64,000 bases of DNA from Carya illinoinensis (GCF_018687715.1 NC_056758.1:4030001-4094000), one strand, 5' to 3'; shown: positions 13,401 through 26,700, counted from the stretch's first letter. Notes: generated from the letters alone by a model not told the origin. Numbers and translations are program-made.

Positions 13401-14023
13401 CAATAATACCCAAAAAATGAAAAGTATTATCCCATGTTTTATTTATTTATTTTTCCAAATTTTATAATTCAATCTTGACCGTCCGATAAGTGGCGGCATG
13501 GTACACAGCAAACACACTTGAACAGCCAGGTGACGTACAAATTCAAACATTAATACCACCAAACACTTGCCCTAAGTTCCTTTATAAATAATTATGTCTC
13601 ACCGAATGCAAATTTAGCCCTTTTTGTTGACCTAATCAATGTTTTATTAATTGTCACAACATTTTTGTTTAACTTTGTGTTGAAGGTAGCTTGATTGAAT
13701 GAACATGCCACCTGCAAAGATCGCATTCACAATATAAACAAATTTATCTATTTGCCCTATTGATAAAAATATATATATATTTTTTAATTTTTCGAGTGAC
13801 CGATGAGAATTACTCTTCTAGTATCCAACTTGTCTTTTTCTTCTTCTTTTGAGTTAGCTTTCAATTACTTACAACTAAGTATGTAAACAATAACAATATG
13901 TTTTAGGACAACTTTCCTCCTATCCATTTAAAAAATTGACATGCATTTCTCGAGTATGTGACAAGCACATGATTTTTGTTAATAAAGAGACACATATTAG
14001 TTTTAAAGTTTGATTTTTAAAAT
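10434..14023. other. 3' flank of SOQ1-like gene and intergenic DNA
   Basis: The 3' untranslated region of the SOQ1-like gene must begin here, but its end cannot be placed. The rest is AT-rich and non-coding as far as I can see. It contains a (GA)n tract at about 11116-11139, short A/T runs, and no protein-like or tRNA-like sequence I recognise. Confidence 0.6.
11116..11139. repeat. (GA)n microsatellite
   Basis: About 12 GA units in intergenic DNA. Confidence 0.9.
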
Positions 14024-14245
14024 GGGCAGTGCTAGCATGCCGCCCAGCTTGTGCCCTCTAGCATAAATCTTCACTTTTATTTTTTTATTTTTATATTTTT
14101 TAACATATTTAAAAATAGAACAAAAAATATATCAATACTCTAAAAATCACTTTCTTAATCAGTAAGTTAAAAAATAAATTAAATAAATTTAAATAAGCGA
14201 TCAAAATGAGGAGGCAAACTCAAGTAGCATACTAGCATTTTCCTT
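14024..14245. mobile_element. MITE-like element, family A copy 1
   Basis: It starts GGGCAGTGCTAGCATGCCGC and ends with CATACTAGCATTTTCC, giving imperfect inverted ends around GCTAGYATG. The interior shares ordered motifs with 19343-19597: a T-rich stretch, ATATCAATACTCTAAAAATCAC, TTAATCA-TAAGT, and a 3' GAGG-GGCAAA block. Two dispersed copies with matching ends support a nonautonomous DNA element. Superfamily not determined. Confidence 0.65.
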
Positions 14246-14496
14246 TTTAAAAAAGTATGTGATAATCACATGCTTAACGGATACTAGTCCTATCGATAGA
14301 TGGGTCGAAGGAAGTTTTGAAAACTTTATTTTGTATTTTATACTCGCCGATGCGTTTGATGTGTCAATAAATAACTTGTAAATATATTTTTTTAATAAAT
14401 AGTTATATATATTTATATATAAATGAATAGAAAAAGTACAAAGAAATGGGCAAGTTGTCCACCATCAATATTGTACAAATCACCTGATATTGAATA

Positions 14497-14666
14497 GAGA
14501 AATTATAGTTGCAATCGTAAGTATGTAAATATTGTACAATCATTTTAAAAAAAATGAATAAATACAAGATTTATATGAAAAAAAGTTAATTTTTTAATAA
14601 TAGATTTTTTTTTTAAAGTGACTACATGAAATTTGCGTACTCTATAACTATACGTAGCGTTACTCT
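14497..14666. mobile_element. hAT-like MITE, family B copy 1
   Basis: A 170-bp sequence with complementary ends: ATTATAGTTGCAATCGTAAG on the left, and GCGTACTCTATAACTATACG-type on the right. It is flanked by an 8-bp direct repeat ATTGAATA at 14489-14496 and 14667-14674. An 8-bp target duplication is typical of hAT elements. A diverged relative lies at about 54580-54755. Confidence 0.7.
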
Positions 14667-15885
14667 ATTGAATATGGGTAATGACATGGGGTGATCTTTA
14701 CCTCCTAATGCACTAGTCTATTTGTATTATTTAATAAAACTTGTGTGCAAAGGCTAATTATTTTGTACCAATTAAAAGTATACATCTCACAACATGATGC
14801 TCTCTCATCTTTTATTTTTAATTCAAACAAACAATAGGATTGAAGTCCATATCATTGGGCATACTCCCACGTGAAAATAGGCTTATCAACTTAACCACCA
14901 GACAAAAGTAGCCTCTTATCAATGAATATGAATCATTAATAGATTATCCAAACCCAAACATTTTATTAAAAATAAAAATAAAAAGAATGGATACTTTATC
15001 CAATTTAATGTTACTTTAAAACTAACCCTAATCGACACTCAAAGGTCACCATCTCTCACTCTCTATCCATGCCAAGTGATCAACTGATATACCTAGAGCA
15101 ATGCAAAATATAATTTTAAGGTATCTAAATCCCGAACACTTCCTCTTAAAAAAGAAAGCGAGATTCATTATAATTTATGTAAATCTCAAATTTATCTACT
15201 AATATGACACAAGTTAGTTTGCAAAAGAAATTTTATTTTTTTAAAATATGATTCATGATTAGAGTGTAGAGCGTGTCTTTCATACCGACTTGTAAATAAG
15301 AAAAGAAATTTAATTAAATAATTTATGATTTTTGCTAATAACACTAAATAAACGTTACTAAAAGAAAATTCAAGCTTCTCCCGAACTAAATCATCATGAA
15401 TGATGATTACATTTTGGAGTTGGACCTAATAATGAGTCTACCACCAAAGTTCACATAATTTCTAATCCCAATTCTTAAATATCATGTATGAACACAAAGT
15501 TTAATGCTTTTTGGATATTCACATATTAAAAAAAAAAAATAGTAAAGATGTTAGTTTACCATTAATTCATTAACTCAAGTGCCGACTTTGAAATTTTTGT
15601 TGGAAAATCATAATTTGATAATTTTTTTTAACTTTATATAAAATGGAGGGTAAGTTTCTAATATTAAAATTTATTTTTAATGAAGTGGCATGATTTCATT
15701 CGTTGTTAAAAAATAAGTTCTAAAAAAATTATAAAATAATTACATATGTATTATTACTCGTTTTAGTTTAGAGAAAAAAAAAAGAATAATGCGACTTTTC
15801 ATTATATATTTTGTTATTTTTAAGGATTAAATGCAAAATTAATATGAGAATTTTTATGTAGAGACTTGTGTTTTCATTTTGGAAA

Positions 15886-16043
15886 AATATAGTTGCAAGC
15901 ACAATTGTGTACTAATCTGTGCACTAATATGATGTGATTGGTCAAAAAGTAGATTTTATTAAAAACAATGTTAATTTAAATTTTAAGTATGAATGAATCA
16001 GTATTAGTATACAGATTAGTATGTGACTGTACTTGTATATAAC
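15886..16043. mobile_element. MITE-like inverted-repeat element, family C
   Basis: The left end (GTACTAATCTGTGCACTAAT) and the reverse complement of the right end (ATACTAATCTGTATACTAAT) match over about 40 bases including flanking sequence. There is a short AT-rich centre and no coding capacity. Target duplication not established. Confidence 0.65.
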
Positions 16044-16080
16044 AAAACTCATCAAAGATTAACACATGACGTATAAATGC

Positions 16081-16086
16081 CACGTG
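16081..16086. promoter_or_regulatory. G-box CACGTG upstream of bHLH gene
   Basis: The perfect palindrome CACGTG in the context GCCACGTGTCG lies about 600 bp before the bHLH start codon. Known binders of this motif are bZIP and bHLH factors. Its use here is inferred only from position. Confidence 0.4.
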
Positions 16087-16474
16087 TCGATCACGCTGTT
16101 AATTTTCTAATAATAAAATTAATAAGGATAAAAATTTATTAAAATTCATTTACCAATTTTGCATAAATACAAAATTACAAAAATTGAAAACGAATTTCGA
16201 TTATAAAATCACATAAATTCAGTTTCTAATTTCTCAATTAAACCAATTTTTAAATTCTCTTCGTAACGCCGCGTGGTTCTCTTCCCGTGATTGCTTTTTT
16301 AAACCGTATCCACGCCTTTCAGCCTGCCTTTGTTTCTTTGCTTCTTCCCTTCCATCTCTGTCTCTCTCTCTCTCTGAGAGACGCGAAACTGAAACTTCCA
16401 CGAGACACAACCCTATTTCACTCCTAAACTATTAGCCATCTCTATTCTCTTCCTTCTCCTCCTCCTCTCCGGAG

Positions 16475-16610
16475 GTATATTCTATATACATTCCGAGCCA
16501 GATTCTTTTGAATCATGCTTTACTGCTACAGAATTTGTTTTATCGATGTCGTCGGGTAAATCGATATCTGGCCATTCTTTTAACAGCTGCTTGTTTTTGG
16601 TGATCCGCAG
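16475..16610 (+). other. Probable 5' UTR intron of the bHLH gene
   Basis: A donor GGAG|GTATAT at 16475 and acceptor GATCCGCAG at 16610 fit plant splice signals and lie just upstream of the start codon. The preceding pyrimidine-rich stretch (TCTCTCTCTC, CTCCTCCTCC) resembles a transcribed leader. Confidence 0.5.
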
Positions 16611-16678
16611 GTATATATTTATTAGCAAGTTTGTTGTTAGCTTTCGCACTTCCAAAGGTTTCTGTTGGATTGCTTTCC

Positions 16679-17272
16679 ATGGCGTCTTCCATATCCGAGA
16701 CGAATTTTGAGGAGTCGAAGCGAATAAAGCGGAGGAAAACCGGGGACGAACTGCGAGATCCGGATACGATAGACCACACCAGATGGAGATCCGAATCGGA
16801 GCAGAGGATCTACTCCACAAAGCTTGTTGAGGCTATCCGGCAGGTCCGCCGGAATTCCTCGCCTGAGAATAAGGTATCCTCTGGCCGCGACATCCGAGAT
16901 GCGGCGGACGGGGTTCTGGCTGTGGCGGCCAAGGGTAGGACTCGTTGGAGCCGGGCGATTCTGGCGAGTCGGCTCAGGTTGAGACTCGCTCACAACAACA
17001 TGAAGCACAAGAAGGCGAGGGTGGCGAAGGTGACGGGCTCTATCCGGTCGAAGATGCCAGAGAAGAAGCGGTCTATACCGGCTCTGCAGAGGAAAGCGAA
17101 GGTACTGAGCCGTTTGGTTCCCGGTTGTCGGAAAGTCTCGTTCCCGAACCTTTTGGAAGAAACGACCGATTACATTTCGGCTTTGGAGATGCAGGTCCGA
17201 GCCATGGCCGCACTCACCGAGCTCCTCACCGGTTCGCCGGTCGACCGGCTCACCTCGACCTCTGACTCGTAA
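16679..17272 (+). CDS. Atypical (non-DNA-binding) bHLH factor, AIF/bHLH147-150 type, 197 aa
   Basis: The single exon starts at the first ATG, giving MASSISETN. The same frame is open further upstream but has no ATG there. Features: a basic nuclear-localisation-like KRIKRRK at residues 14-20; a conserved block [20 protein letters not shown] (about 35-54); [16 protein letters not shown] (about 88-103); and a C-terminal helix-loop-helix, from [20 protein letters not shown] to [19 protein letters not shown]. The region before helix 1 lacks the E-box-reading residues. Family knowledge: AIF/IBH1-type proteins lack DNA binding and antagonise growth-promoting bHLH partners in brassinosteroid-linked cell elongation. 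The coding region is clearly GC-richer than its surroundings. I am confident of the family. Which of bHLH147-150 it corresponds to cannot be told. Confidence 0.92.
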   Translation: MASSISETNFEESKRIKRRKTGDELRDPDTIDHTRWRSESEQRIYSTKLVEAIRQVRRNSSPENKVSSGRDIRDAADGVLAVAAKGRTRWSRAILASRLRLRLAHNNMKHKKARVAKVTGSIRSKMPEKKRSIPALQRKAKVLSRLVPGCRKVSFPNLLEETTDYISALEMQVRAMAALTELLTGSPVDRLTSTSDS

Positions 17273-19342
17273 GACCTTGGCTTTACCGTGCCAGGTGTCC
17301 TTAGTTTTTTTTTCCCTTTAATTTTCCCCCTTTAAATATTGTTTATGAATTTATAAATTCATGCATTTCATCGTGTACATGACTTTTTCTTCCTTTGGAG
17401 CTCCATCCACTATCTTTAATTTTTTTTTTTATAAATAATTTATTCTTTAATTGAATTGAATATGCTATGCTACCCAATTTGATTCTCTTCGAACGGGTAT
17501 GTCTGCACGATAAAAGATTTTGGGGTTTTGTTTGGAACTTGTAATCACGAGGAGCCGACCGTCGACAGATTTTGTCTGGCGAAATTTGTTTTTAATAAAG
17601 TTAATTATCCAAAAGTTGTTCAATAATTCCTTATTTTTTGCCAATGGGTTTCCTTTGTATGAATCAATAATCAATCTATAGTGTTTTGGGTCAAGTAGAA
17701 AGAAGATCAATTATTTGTAACTTTTTCAGATCCAAGAAACAAAAAAAAAAAAAAGGTAACAGAGAGCTTCAAGTGTGGGCCTCAAAAGAAGCATTTCCTT
17801 AAATTCCAAACAGAAAACATACCAAATTGTAAGATTTCTTAAACAAAGTCATCATAGTAAATGGCTTTAGGCATTAATGTAAGAGAGAAACAGAACCCTA
17901 CCCTACTAGGCCAAAGAAATCCAAGACCAAAGCCTTCATTTGTCTCTATTTTTTTACTTGCATTTCTGCAATAATTGTAACGAGTTCTTGTTGGGATGCT
18001 CTATCCTCTCTTTTGCCGTGCGCTTCACAAATTGTTTGTAATTTTTTTTTGGCCTAAAAGACAGCTTGGTCTTACATTGATTTTGCCCATTTTTATTGCT
18101 TCTACTCAAAACAAAGGAGTTCTGGTTTTTACCCATTACTGACTGTAGAATGTTTCCTGACAAGTTATGGCAATCAGATTTTAATGTCCCCATTGCTGTT
18201 CATACATATGTGTTTCCATTAAACTTCCAATGTCCTTCAAATATTGTTGTTCTCCCTTGTCATGTTTTTTTTTTTTTTTCAAACCTTTCTATAGGCAACC
18301 AAGGTTTTTAGAATAATTAGACCCTGGATCATACCCACACCGTCTTCTATCAACGGTTGGAAGTGCCACCATGTCCTTCCATAGTTGCCAACACTCTCTA
18401 CAAGACTGTAGCTTAATTTATATATTAAAAAAAAAGAAACTTTAATTTACATTCTAAACTACCAATATTTTTTAGATTGCACCATCGTTTAGATCTGATC
18501 GCTAAGATGAATAAAATATCAGTCGCGTGACACTATTTTAATAATCAAATCTAAACTGAGGGTGTGAATTGAAAAATACTTGTAGTTTAGTGTAAATGGA
18601 AACTTGTGATGACTCGAGGTGCAAAATATAAGGTTAAGTTATAGTTTTATGAATGGAAAATGAAATCCTTCTTAGTATTGCAAAAGAGAAATGCTTTATC
18701 TGTAGATTTACTGTATTGTATTAAGCCACACCAGTGTGTAAATTTTTTTTTTATAAACTCCATGTGCAGACCTTACATTTTTCATTCTAAAACTCTGTTG
18801 GTTTATATAGTAGGCTTCTTTGTTTTGACCGTGCTGTTTTTTAATAGTTATAAGATACACTCACCTATGAGCCTTCTCCTCTAAATAAGGCCATCTTGTA
18901 TACTAAAATACAATACAGTTTTTGGTATTCTCTTTCTCCATTTAGATTATTCTGTGCCAAAAAGGTAAGCCTTCCCCGACATGAATGAAGCCAACAATGT
19001 GATAAACTTTGGGTATCGGCTCCAGCACGTGAAGATAAGAGAAAAGGAAAAAGAAAAGGGAAGTTATTAGGTGAAAGTTGAGAGTGAGATCCTCTTTGTA
19101 GATTTGGATATTATTGTGAGATACGAAATTGCTAGTTACAAGGGGAATGGTTTTAACTCCCAAACCCCAAAACTTAGAGCAAAGGCCAAACTGGTCTATG
19201 AAAGCCAGCCTCACATCATGTGCCCTATAGGCCCTACAATTTCTAGTGCTTCTGACCCCTGACCCCACCCCCATACAATGGCTTGCATGTGAGTACCAAA
19301 AACCCTTTCACATTGCCATGGGGTCTAGAGATATTAATATTA
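17273..19342. other. 3' flank of bHLH gene and intergenic DNA
   Basis: AT-rich DNA with several A or T runs (for example 17740-17755 and 18268-18281). The bHLH 3' untranslated region should occupy the start. I recognise no gene or element. Confidence 0.55.
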
Positions 19343-19597
19343 GGGCGATGCTACTATGCCGCCCAGCGATTACCGCTGGGCGTGCCGCCCTTTGTAAATT
19401 TTTTTTTCTTTTTTGTTTCTTTTTTCATTTCACATTTTTTTTATATATTTAAACATTTTTAAAAAATATAAAAAAAATATCAATACACTTAAAATCACTT
19501 CCTTAATCATTAAGTAAAAAAAAAATATTAAAAAAAAAAATTTGTGACCAGCGGTCACTTTGAGGGGGCAAATAGAAGGGACATACAAGCATTTTCC
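19343..19597. mobile_element. MITE-like element, family A copy 2
   Basis: A second copy of the family at 14024-14245. It begins GGGCGATGCTACTATGCCGC and ends GACATACAAGCATTTTCC, and shares ATATCAATACACTTAAAATC and the following TTAATCATTAAGT. Near the left end it holds a strong hairpin (GCCCAGCG-ATTAC-CGCTGGGC, about 19361-19381) that copy 1 lacks. Confidence 0.65.
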
Positions 19598-22500
19598 TTA
19601 ATATTACGAGGTCTACAAATTGTATTTTTTCCTCTTTATCTATAAAAAATTACATAGATTCTTGATACTCTTCATCTCCGTCATATAAAAGAAAAGATTT
19701 TTACTTTTATGTTTGGCTTTTCAAGCTTCTTCGTTCATCTGGCATTGTTATGGGAACAAAACAGTATAGGTGGAAGACAAAGCATTTTGGGGACCGAGCC
19801 CCACAGTTGTCAACAGTAAGAAATGGCGTCTCCATGACACCCTTTTTTTCCCAGTTTCAAGGGCAAACACGTGCGCAACCGAGACTGCCCAGCCGTCGAT
19901 GTTTAGATCGAGACAGGTAGAGTAGGAAGAATTACATCCTCCTTTGTAAGGGTTTTGGGAGCCAAAATTGTTGAATCAGTACTCGAAAGGACCACACATT
20001 TGTTGTTTTTATTGTGAGCTTGCCTGTCCAAACATATCACAATTGTCTCTGTAGTTTTCATTGATTTCTTCCTTTCCATGCACACCATAATTCACATGCA
20101 TCCATGTGCCTTCATTTAACAACCCCCCTCCCTATCTCTCTCCTTTGCTCTTTCATTGTCTTGAATAAATCCTACGGTAGATTTGGAAAATTCCCATGCA
20201 TGAATATAGCTAGTTTGTCGGGTTGCCTCGTGGGAATACCAGGAATGTGATAATCTCCCTTATGAAGCAACTTGAATGAACTGTAGGCGGCCAGGTATTC
20301 TTGAAATTTTGTGCATTTGCAGGGTTAAAGAGGTAGAGAAATACAAGGAAAAAAACCTTTCGGAATAGGAAGAAAACAGTTCTAAACTTGGGTATAAAGC
20401 TTTAGGTTCTAAGGTTTCTCCGAAAATACTTGCCTAGCAACAGCTAAGACTAGTCAACTGAGGCTTGAAAGCTGTGATTTTGAACGACCTATGCATAAAC
20501 AATACAATATTGAGATCCTGCATATCTGTGTTCTGAACAAGGTACATGTCTATTTACTAACAGCAGCATAAATTTCTGAATCTTAGGTGCAACATTTAAA
20601 GCTCAAGTTAAATTTTATGTCAGTTTCTCTTATGGTACATTGTTTTTGGCTGTCCCAGGCGACATATCTAATAATATGTACTTGCAATTTATTTAAATTG
20701 TGCACCTGCAGTATCTACCACAATGAATTCCAAACCTAGGCTGCCATTTGACAATCCTCACCTCATCTCTTCATTTCACATTGTTTTTATTTTCCCTTTA
20801 CTTACTGAGAATGGTATTGATTCTTGGATGTGTCCTGCAATCTTTGACTAAATGAAAGATTCTAATGTTTTAATTCTTCCTTTCATTTGCTTTTCTGTTG
20901 ACAGTGTAGATCATTCTTAGGTAACAAAACGGACAAACAAGATTCACATATAGCATAGGATAGAAATGGGTAAGTGCTTAATTTGTCAGCCTTGTTAATA
21001 AGGACATCACATGCCAGCTTGGTTTTTCTGATAACCTCCAAAGTTAGGGTCAGGTGGCAGAAAGTGATTGGGTTTTACAAGCACTAGCCGACACGCCACA
21101 TGTCAACGTCTGAGTGGAATTTGATTATGACATATTGGCACCATCATTGCACTTGCACCAAGCCACGTTTCACAATGTAGATCAAGTCCCCACATAGTTT
21201 TCTTTTTTTATTTTTGCTGCAATATTCTCATTTTCTCTGTAGAAGTTGTAATGTCAATGAATAGGAAGAATTCTCAATACTTCACTCTGTTTCAATATGC
21301 CTAGAAGTCAGACTTGGATTTCCATTTTCACATTTGGAGGCCTAGAATGCTTTATGGGTATCAATGAACTCTTAATCCAGAGATAAATTGAAACTCCCAA
21401 ATATTACATCCCACGTTTCACTAAAACTGAAACAGAGTGAGTGAAAAGTGAACAAAACAAAGCACAAAACGACAATAGAGAAATCACTTTTGAGTTGTCA
21501 AAGTCCAACAACAACCCACCCATCCATCCTTGTGGCAGCCCCAGAAACTTTGGCCACGAACACACATCTTGGGTTATTGGGTCCCCAGTTAGCAGAGAAG
21601 GAGAGACAAAAACTTGTGTCAAATCAGACTTTTTTGGTAGTCCTACAAAGTTTACAACACGACATTGTGTGTTGTCTGTCTGGTGTGGTGCTATAAATAA
21701 ATAAGTAAAATAAATGAACCTCGCGGCTCAATCCATTAGCACAATGTCCTCCTCCATCACGATTCCTTTTTCTTGTGACCAAAAGAAAAAGTTGACCCAA
21801 ACATCCATCGTATATGCGGTTGATTTGGGGTCCCAGTTGTTATTTTGCCACACGTGGTTCTTCTGTGCTGAGAAAATGACCCCTCATTAAATTCTTTCTT
21901 GCTTCTTGCTTATTATTATACATACATGATATAGATTATCCACTTTGTAGCTCATATTTCAGTCTATTTTACTTTGTTTTTGCAATTAATTGACTATTGG
22001 AAACCCAAAACAGTAAAATGTTTATTACAGAATAATTTGTATTTGGGAAAAAAATACAAAAATGCATATATATAGATCCAAGATTGAAATTTTAAAATCT
22101 TGCATATTTTGGCTTCTCTTAGGAGTGTACGTGGGTCTCAAGTACTGCTCCAAAAGCTAGAAAATTCGAAGAGATCATAGATATATAGAAATTGGGAGAC
22201 CTCACAAAGTGCTCTAGTGCAGGCCCAATTTACTTTGATAATGCTTCCAAAAAAAAAAAAAAATACATTATGACGGTGTGGATAACATGTATAGTAAAGT
22301 GTTTACATGTTAAAATTTGATTTGAGATAGAAATTTTAAAATTTAAATTTTATAGATCAAATCTTACCATCTATTCTCATACTGATATAGATGGTGTGCT
22401 CTATACACTAACTTGAATATAGAACAACTCTTATATTATTTGGAAGAGAAAATTTAAAATTCACATCAAGCTTTTGTTAAGAAATGTAGAACTGACGAGT

Positions 22501-23117
22501 CATTCTTCATTATAAATTCACATGACAATCATGTATGTATGTATGTATGTATGTATGTATGTATATATATATATATATATATATATTTCTCCCCCAAGCA
22601 ATTTTAACTACAGACAGATCATCTCATGAGAGCTTCTTTTGAAAGATTTGATTTATCATGTAGTCTGAATAAGGTCATGTGTAGATTGGGTATCATTCAT
22701 GCATGATTTTTGGTGGATCCATGCCAGATATCCATAAGAATCAAACTTACTGGAGCAAATTGGAGATTATATATATTTATAATCAAAAAAATAATAATAT
22801 TAATGTAAAAAAAATATATATATATATATATTAGCATTGGTCAATTTTCTCAAAATTAATATTATTTTGAACATTAGTATAACCTGCCTCAAATTACATG
22901 CATGCCGGCCACTCCGGTCCTTTGCTTGAGTTAAATCTCAAGAAATATTAGTAGGCAGCCTTAAAGATCTCCACAAGAACACTGAGAAAATCAAAACACC
23001 AAACCCAAAACCTCAAAAGAGATGAAAAGATACAAAAGCCCACAAAAGACAATAAGACCACAAAAACTTTTTAAAAAAAGGCCATCTCTTTAAGTACATG
23101 ATGGAGATGAAAACGGC
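19598..23117. other. Intergenic DNA between bHLH and exonuclease-like genes
   Basis: No coding sequence is recognised. The region includes a CACGTGG motif at about 21852, a (TATG)n/(TA)n microsatellite at 22530-22587, and an A run at 22247-22261. Bases just below 23118 should hold the 3' untranslated part of the minus-strand exonuclease-like gene. Confidence 0.55.
22530..22587. repeat. Compound (TATG)n-(TA)n microsatellite
   Basis: About eight ATGT units run directly into about 12 TA units. Confidence 0.93.
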
Positions 23118-23735
23118 CTAGAGCAAATTTAAGAGATAGTCTGCAATCATATAACAAGTACAAGCATCATGAATGGCATACTTGACCTGTTCATGAGAGA
23201 AAACCCTAGCACTCCAGTCTGAGAAACTTGCACTTTTTGGTTCCTCATGAATGTGCAGCCCAACTTCACTTGCTAACTCAACTAAACCAGCACTAGATCC
23301 ATCAATCTTGGGCTTCTTAAGAACCCTAGCAGCCAAATGACCCAGCTCTACACCAGTCTTACAATTCTCCATCTGCGGCCATAGCAGTATCTTCTTTACT
23401 TTATTCTTAACTCCCATACCCACAAAACACACATTCTCATCACTCAAAAACTTCTTGATAGATTCAGGAAATGAATCTATGCAGTGCAACTGAACTATCA
23501 GGCATCGAGTCCCAACACAAAGGATCAGCAAAGCTGCACCATTAATGTAATTTGGAATGCACTTAATATCAAATGTGACAAGAGGATTAACAAAAGGCTT
23601 TTCGAGGGCAGACCTTAACTCTGCAATATGGGCATCTACAAGAACACCACGGTCTACTACACTTGCCTTTACATCAACTCCTTGTATTTCTATTTCATAC
23701 ATGCACATTTTGGATAGGACTGAAACAGGAATCAT
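23118..23735 (-). CDS. WRN-type 3'-5' exonuclease domain protein, intact copy 1, probably catalytically impaired
   Basis: Intronless, 205 aa, ATG at 23735. The fold markers of plant Werner-exonuclease-like (DEDDy, RNase H-like) proteins are in order: strand LVTFDIKC (residues 52-59), LLILCVGTRCLIVQL (69-83), FLSDENVCFVGMGV (96-109), GVELGHLAARVLKK (128-141) and the helix YAIHDACTCYMIADYL (186-201). Active enzymes use DxE, an Asp in the FVG motif, and Yx3D. Here motif I reads D56-I-K58, so the Glu is replaced by Lys. The FVG motif (104-114) has no Asp. Only Y186/D190 remain, so nuclease activity is doubtful. Two broken paralogues lie on the same strand at 44759-45373 and 47333-53395, making a dispersed tandem family. 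Stop codon follows LLNLL. Confidence 0.88.
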   Translation of the reverse strand: MIPVSVLSKMCMYEIEIQGVDVKASVVDRGVLVDAHIAELRSALEKPFVNPLVTFDIKCIPNYINGAALLILCVGTRCLIVQLHCIDSFPESIKKFLSDENVCFVGMGVKNKVKKILLWPQMENCKTGVELGHLAARVLKKPKIDGSSAGLVELASEVGLHIHEEPKSASFSDWSARVFSHEQVKYAIHDACTCYMIADYLLNLL

Positions 23736-26700
23736 GGTGGTACGTTGTTTTTCTAATTTCTACAGCTTAGCTTCCTCTGCCACTCCTCACAAGAAGCTGA
23801 TCATCATGTACTGAACATGGCCTAGGAATAGCACTAGCTCCATTGAACCGTTTATAGAAGAAGTATGAGAGTTTGGTGGTTGGTGGTGCAGCTGCTGAAA
23901 TTTAATTAATTACTTGAAGTTAATTAGTTACCCTATAAGTCAGTTGAATGTCTTCTTAGTTGGTAAATTCTCTTGACGCTACAACTGAATGCTAGGGTTC
24001 TACAATATTGTATTGTTGATGAGCATTCAAATTCGTTTTCTAGAGTTTAATTTTGAGGGAGAAATTGCATTTTTCCAGCGTTTGCCACTCATTTTGCAAT
24101 AGGATCACTAAACTATCAAAATTATCATTTTATCCCCTAATCTAAAACAAAATTTTCCACTTAACCCCACTTTGCAGAATTGGCCATTAAGATCATCACC
24201 ATATCATGTCACTTACTTTTTAAGTAGAATGTTTTGATGCTACACATGAATCTACATATCTATGAGCCCATAATGTTAATCTAAATTCTCAAAAAAAACT
24301 CCTATGGTTTAATTTTCATTTCTAATTTATCTCACTAGTTAGGGAATCATTTTTATCTGGGAATATATAGATCATCATGCTGTACTGTAGCTAGATAGTC
24401 CTAGCTCACTATCAGATCATTAATTGCTTGTCTTATGGTTCAAGGTTTGGCACTAAAATATATCACTCGTGTGTATTTATTGGTATATATAACTTTAATT
24501 TTTGTCTTCCTAGCTAGCTAGCTTGCTAGCTTCTCATGTCTTTAATTTGTGTCTGCTGCAGTATATCTTTCTGATCATCTACGTATGTTGAGATCGAAGC
24601 CTGTCAGAAAGCCTCCAAATTTTGAAGGTAGTGGAATAATAAATTACTTGCAGTCTTAATTAGCTTTATACCTGAACATCCTTATTAGTACTTTCATATA
24701 CGGTATTTAAGATCAGATTAGGATCTGAGCTGCACTGAGGAGATTTGCATGATTAATTCAAGATATAGGAAAACACTATGAATTGGAGTACATGCTCGAT
24801 CGCTAGCACATACGCTTGTTAGGAAATATACATTGGAATTCATACTTCTAATAAACAAAGTATTACAAGCTCAAATTTATAGTCTCTGTCTGATAACTAC
24901 TTAATACCAAGCTTGAACTACTTGACTTAAACAAATGGAAAATGATACTCTTGTTACTCAATTACAACTTATCTACTATATATTCTTTTTGTATTTGATT
25001 TTTTTTTTAATTTTTTATTTTACTTAATAATTAAGGAAGTGAGTATTAGTAAAGTTATATATTTTTTTAATTTTTTCTTAATGATTAAGGATGTTAAAAA
25101 AATACTTAAAAGAAAATAAAATAAAAATAAAAAAACTTGAAATGCACTTGAGTGATAGATGGGTAGTAATAGAGTGGTAACCCTATCACTACCCTAAACA
25201 AATAGAATGCTCGCTCTGATCTTTCTACAAATGGAATGGTCTTGATCTTGGGAATCTGAGACCAGTGTAATTGAGAGGCATGGAGTAGCCAAATAATTAA
25301 TCCATAATTAAGTACCTTTTGTTTCTCATTGGATGGGATACATGAGATCAAGAACCGGATCCAAATGCATGGTGCAGGCTGCAAGCTGAATGGTATATAT
25401 GGATCGACAGATGATCGAGATCAGTGGGGTCCAAAACCATATTAATTGCAGCAATTAGCTAGCTATATATCTAATTACAGGACAATTTTGAAAGTGCTTA
25501 TCATGGATAATCCGTTATATATTATATATATAGGCAAGTCCGTACTCCCACCACCCTACTTCCGTTAGTTGGTTAGGATCATAAATAACCATAGATGATA
25601 GGCATGGGCAAAGTATCATTCTTCCTTTCACATCTCAATATTATCCTCTCTTGAAGCTTAATATATGTTGAGAAAAAGTACTATAGAAACTAACCCTTTA
25701 TTGGACGAGGGTGTTTAAACATCATGTCAATCTTCATGTATTTACATGCCAAACTTTCAGATCAGAGAGAGAGAGAGAGAGAAAGAGAAGAGTCTACACT
25801 TCATAATTGATCATGGCCATCATCTACATCCAAATATATATCCCATCGGCCTATTTCCTAAAGCAAAGCAGTACTATTTCTCTTTTTAAGAGAGAGAAGA
25901 AGAGAAGAAGTTAGATATAGTAGTCTTTGATGTTGTTGTTTGGACAAGTGAATTCCAAATGATTTTGTCTTTCAAAAGGAGTCAATACTCTAGCTAGCTA
26001 CATGAATTTGTAGAGTATGTGTCACTTAAGAATTGAGTGATCATAATTAAGATGGGCATCCACATCCAATCATTTTTCCCTAACCCATATGATCGAAGTG
26101 TTCATCATGTAGAGAGGTAGGTAGTTTGGCCTTGTACTTCACCATGATCGAGGGCCCCCGTGCCCAACAAATAGAGAGCATTTATTTTATGCAAAAAGAT
26201 GAAACCTGATCGATCATTTTTTTATTCGACGGCAAGGACAAACTAATTATAATTAATTAGAGCTATTCTCAAAGTAATTAATGGTCGGGTCTTGATCACC
26301 ATGCATGATCTTTAATCCTATTCCGATCCTAGAATAATATAAAGTTGAAGAATATTGAGTACTGGCCGAGGCGTACGCGTCTAAATATATAGAAAAGAAC
26401 ATGCATGGCATGGCTAGCTTTCTTTGTATAATTAATTACATTAACTACTAATCACGCTTTAATTACTTTATAGGATTGATCATTAATTAATAGACAGCTT
26501 AACGAATCATGATCAATATGCATGTACTTCACTTGCATTCTTCTTCTATATATATATATATATTATTATATATTCCTGCATGCCTCATTATATATGTGTA
26601 TATATATATATAGCAAGATTAATCAGACGTTTAGCCCGACTTAATTAATAAAAACTTTTCATAACGCTTGCCACCAAACGCATTACAAAATTTACGTAAT

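Noticed and set aside
16631..16678. N-terminal extension of the bHLH protein (16 residues upstream of MASSIS)
   Set aside because: The frame is open but begins with TTG, not ATG. The first ATG is at 16679 and fits the family's N-terminus.
21404..21704. Overlapping 72-87 residue open frames on both strands
   Set aside because: Mutually overlapping frames with no codon pattern, splice context or family wording.
22530..22587. CRISPR-like regular repeat
   Set aside because: It is a plain (TATG)n/(TA)n microsatellite without spacers.
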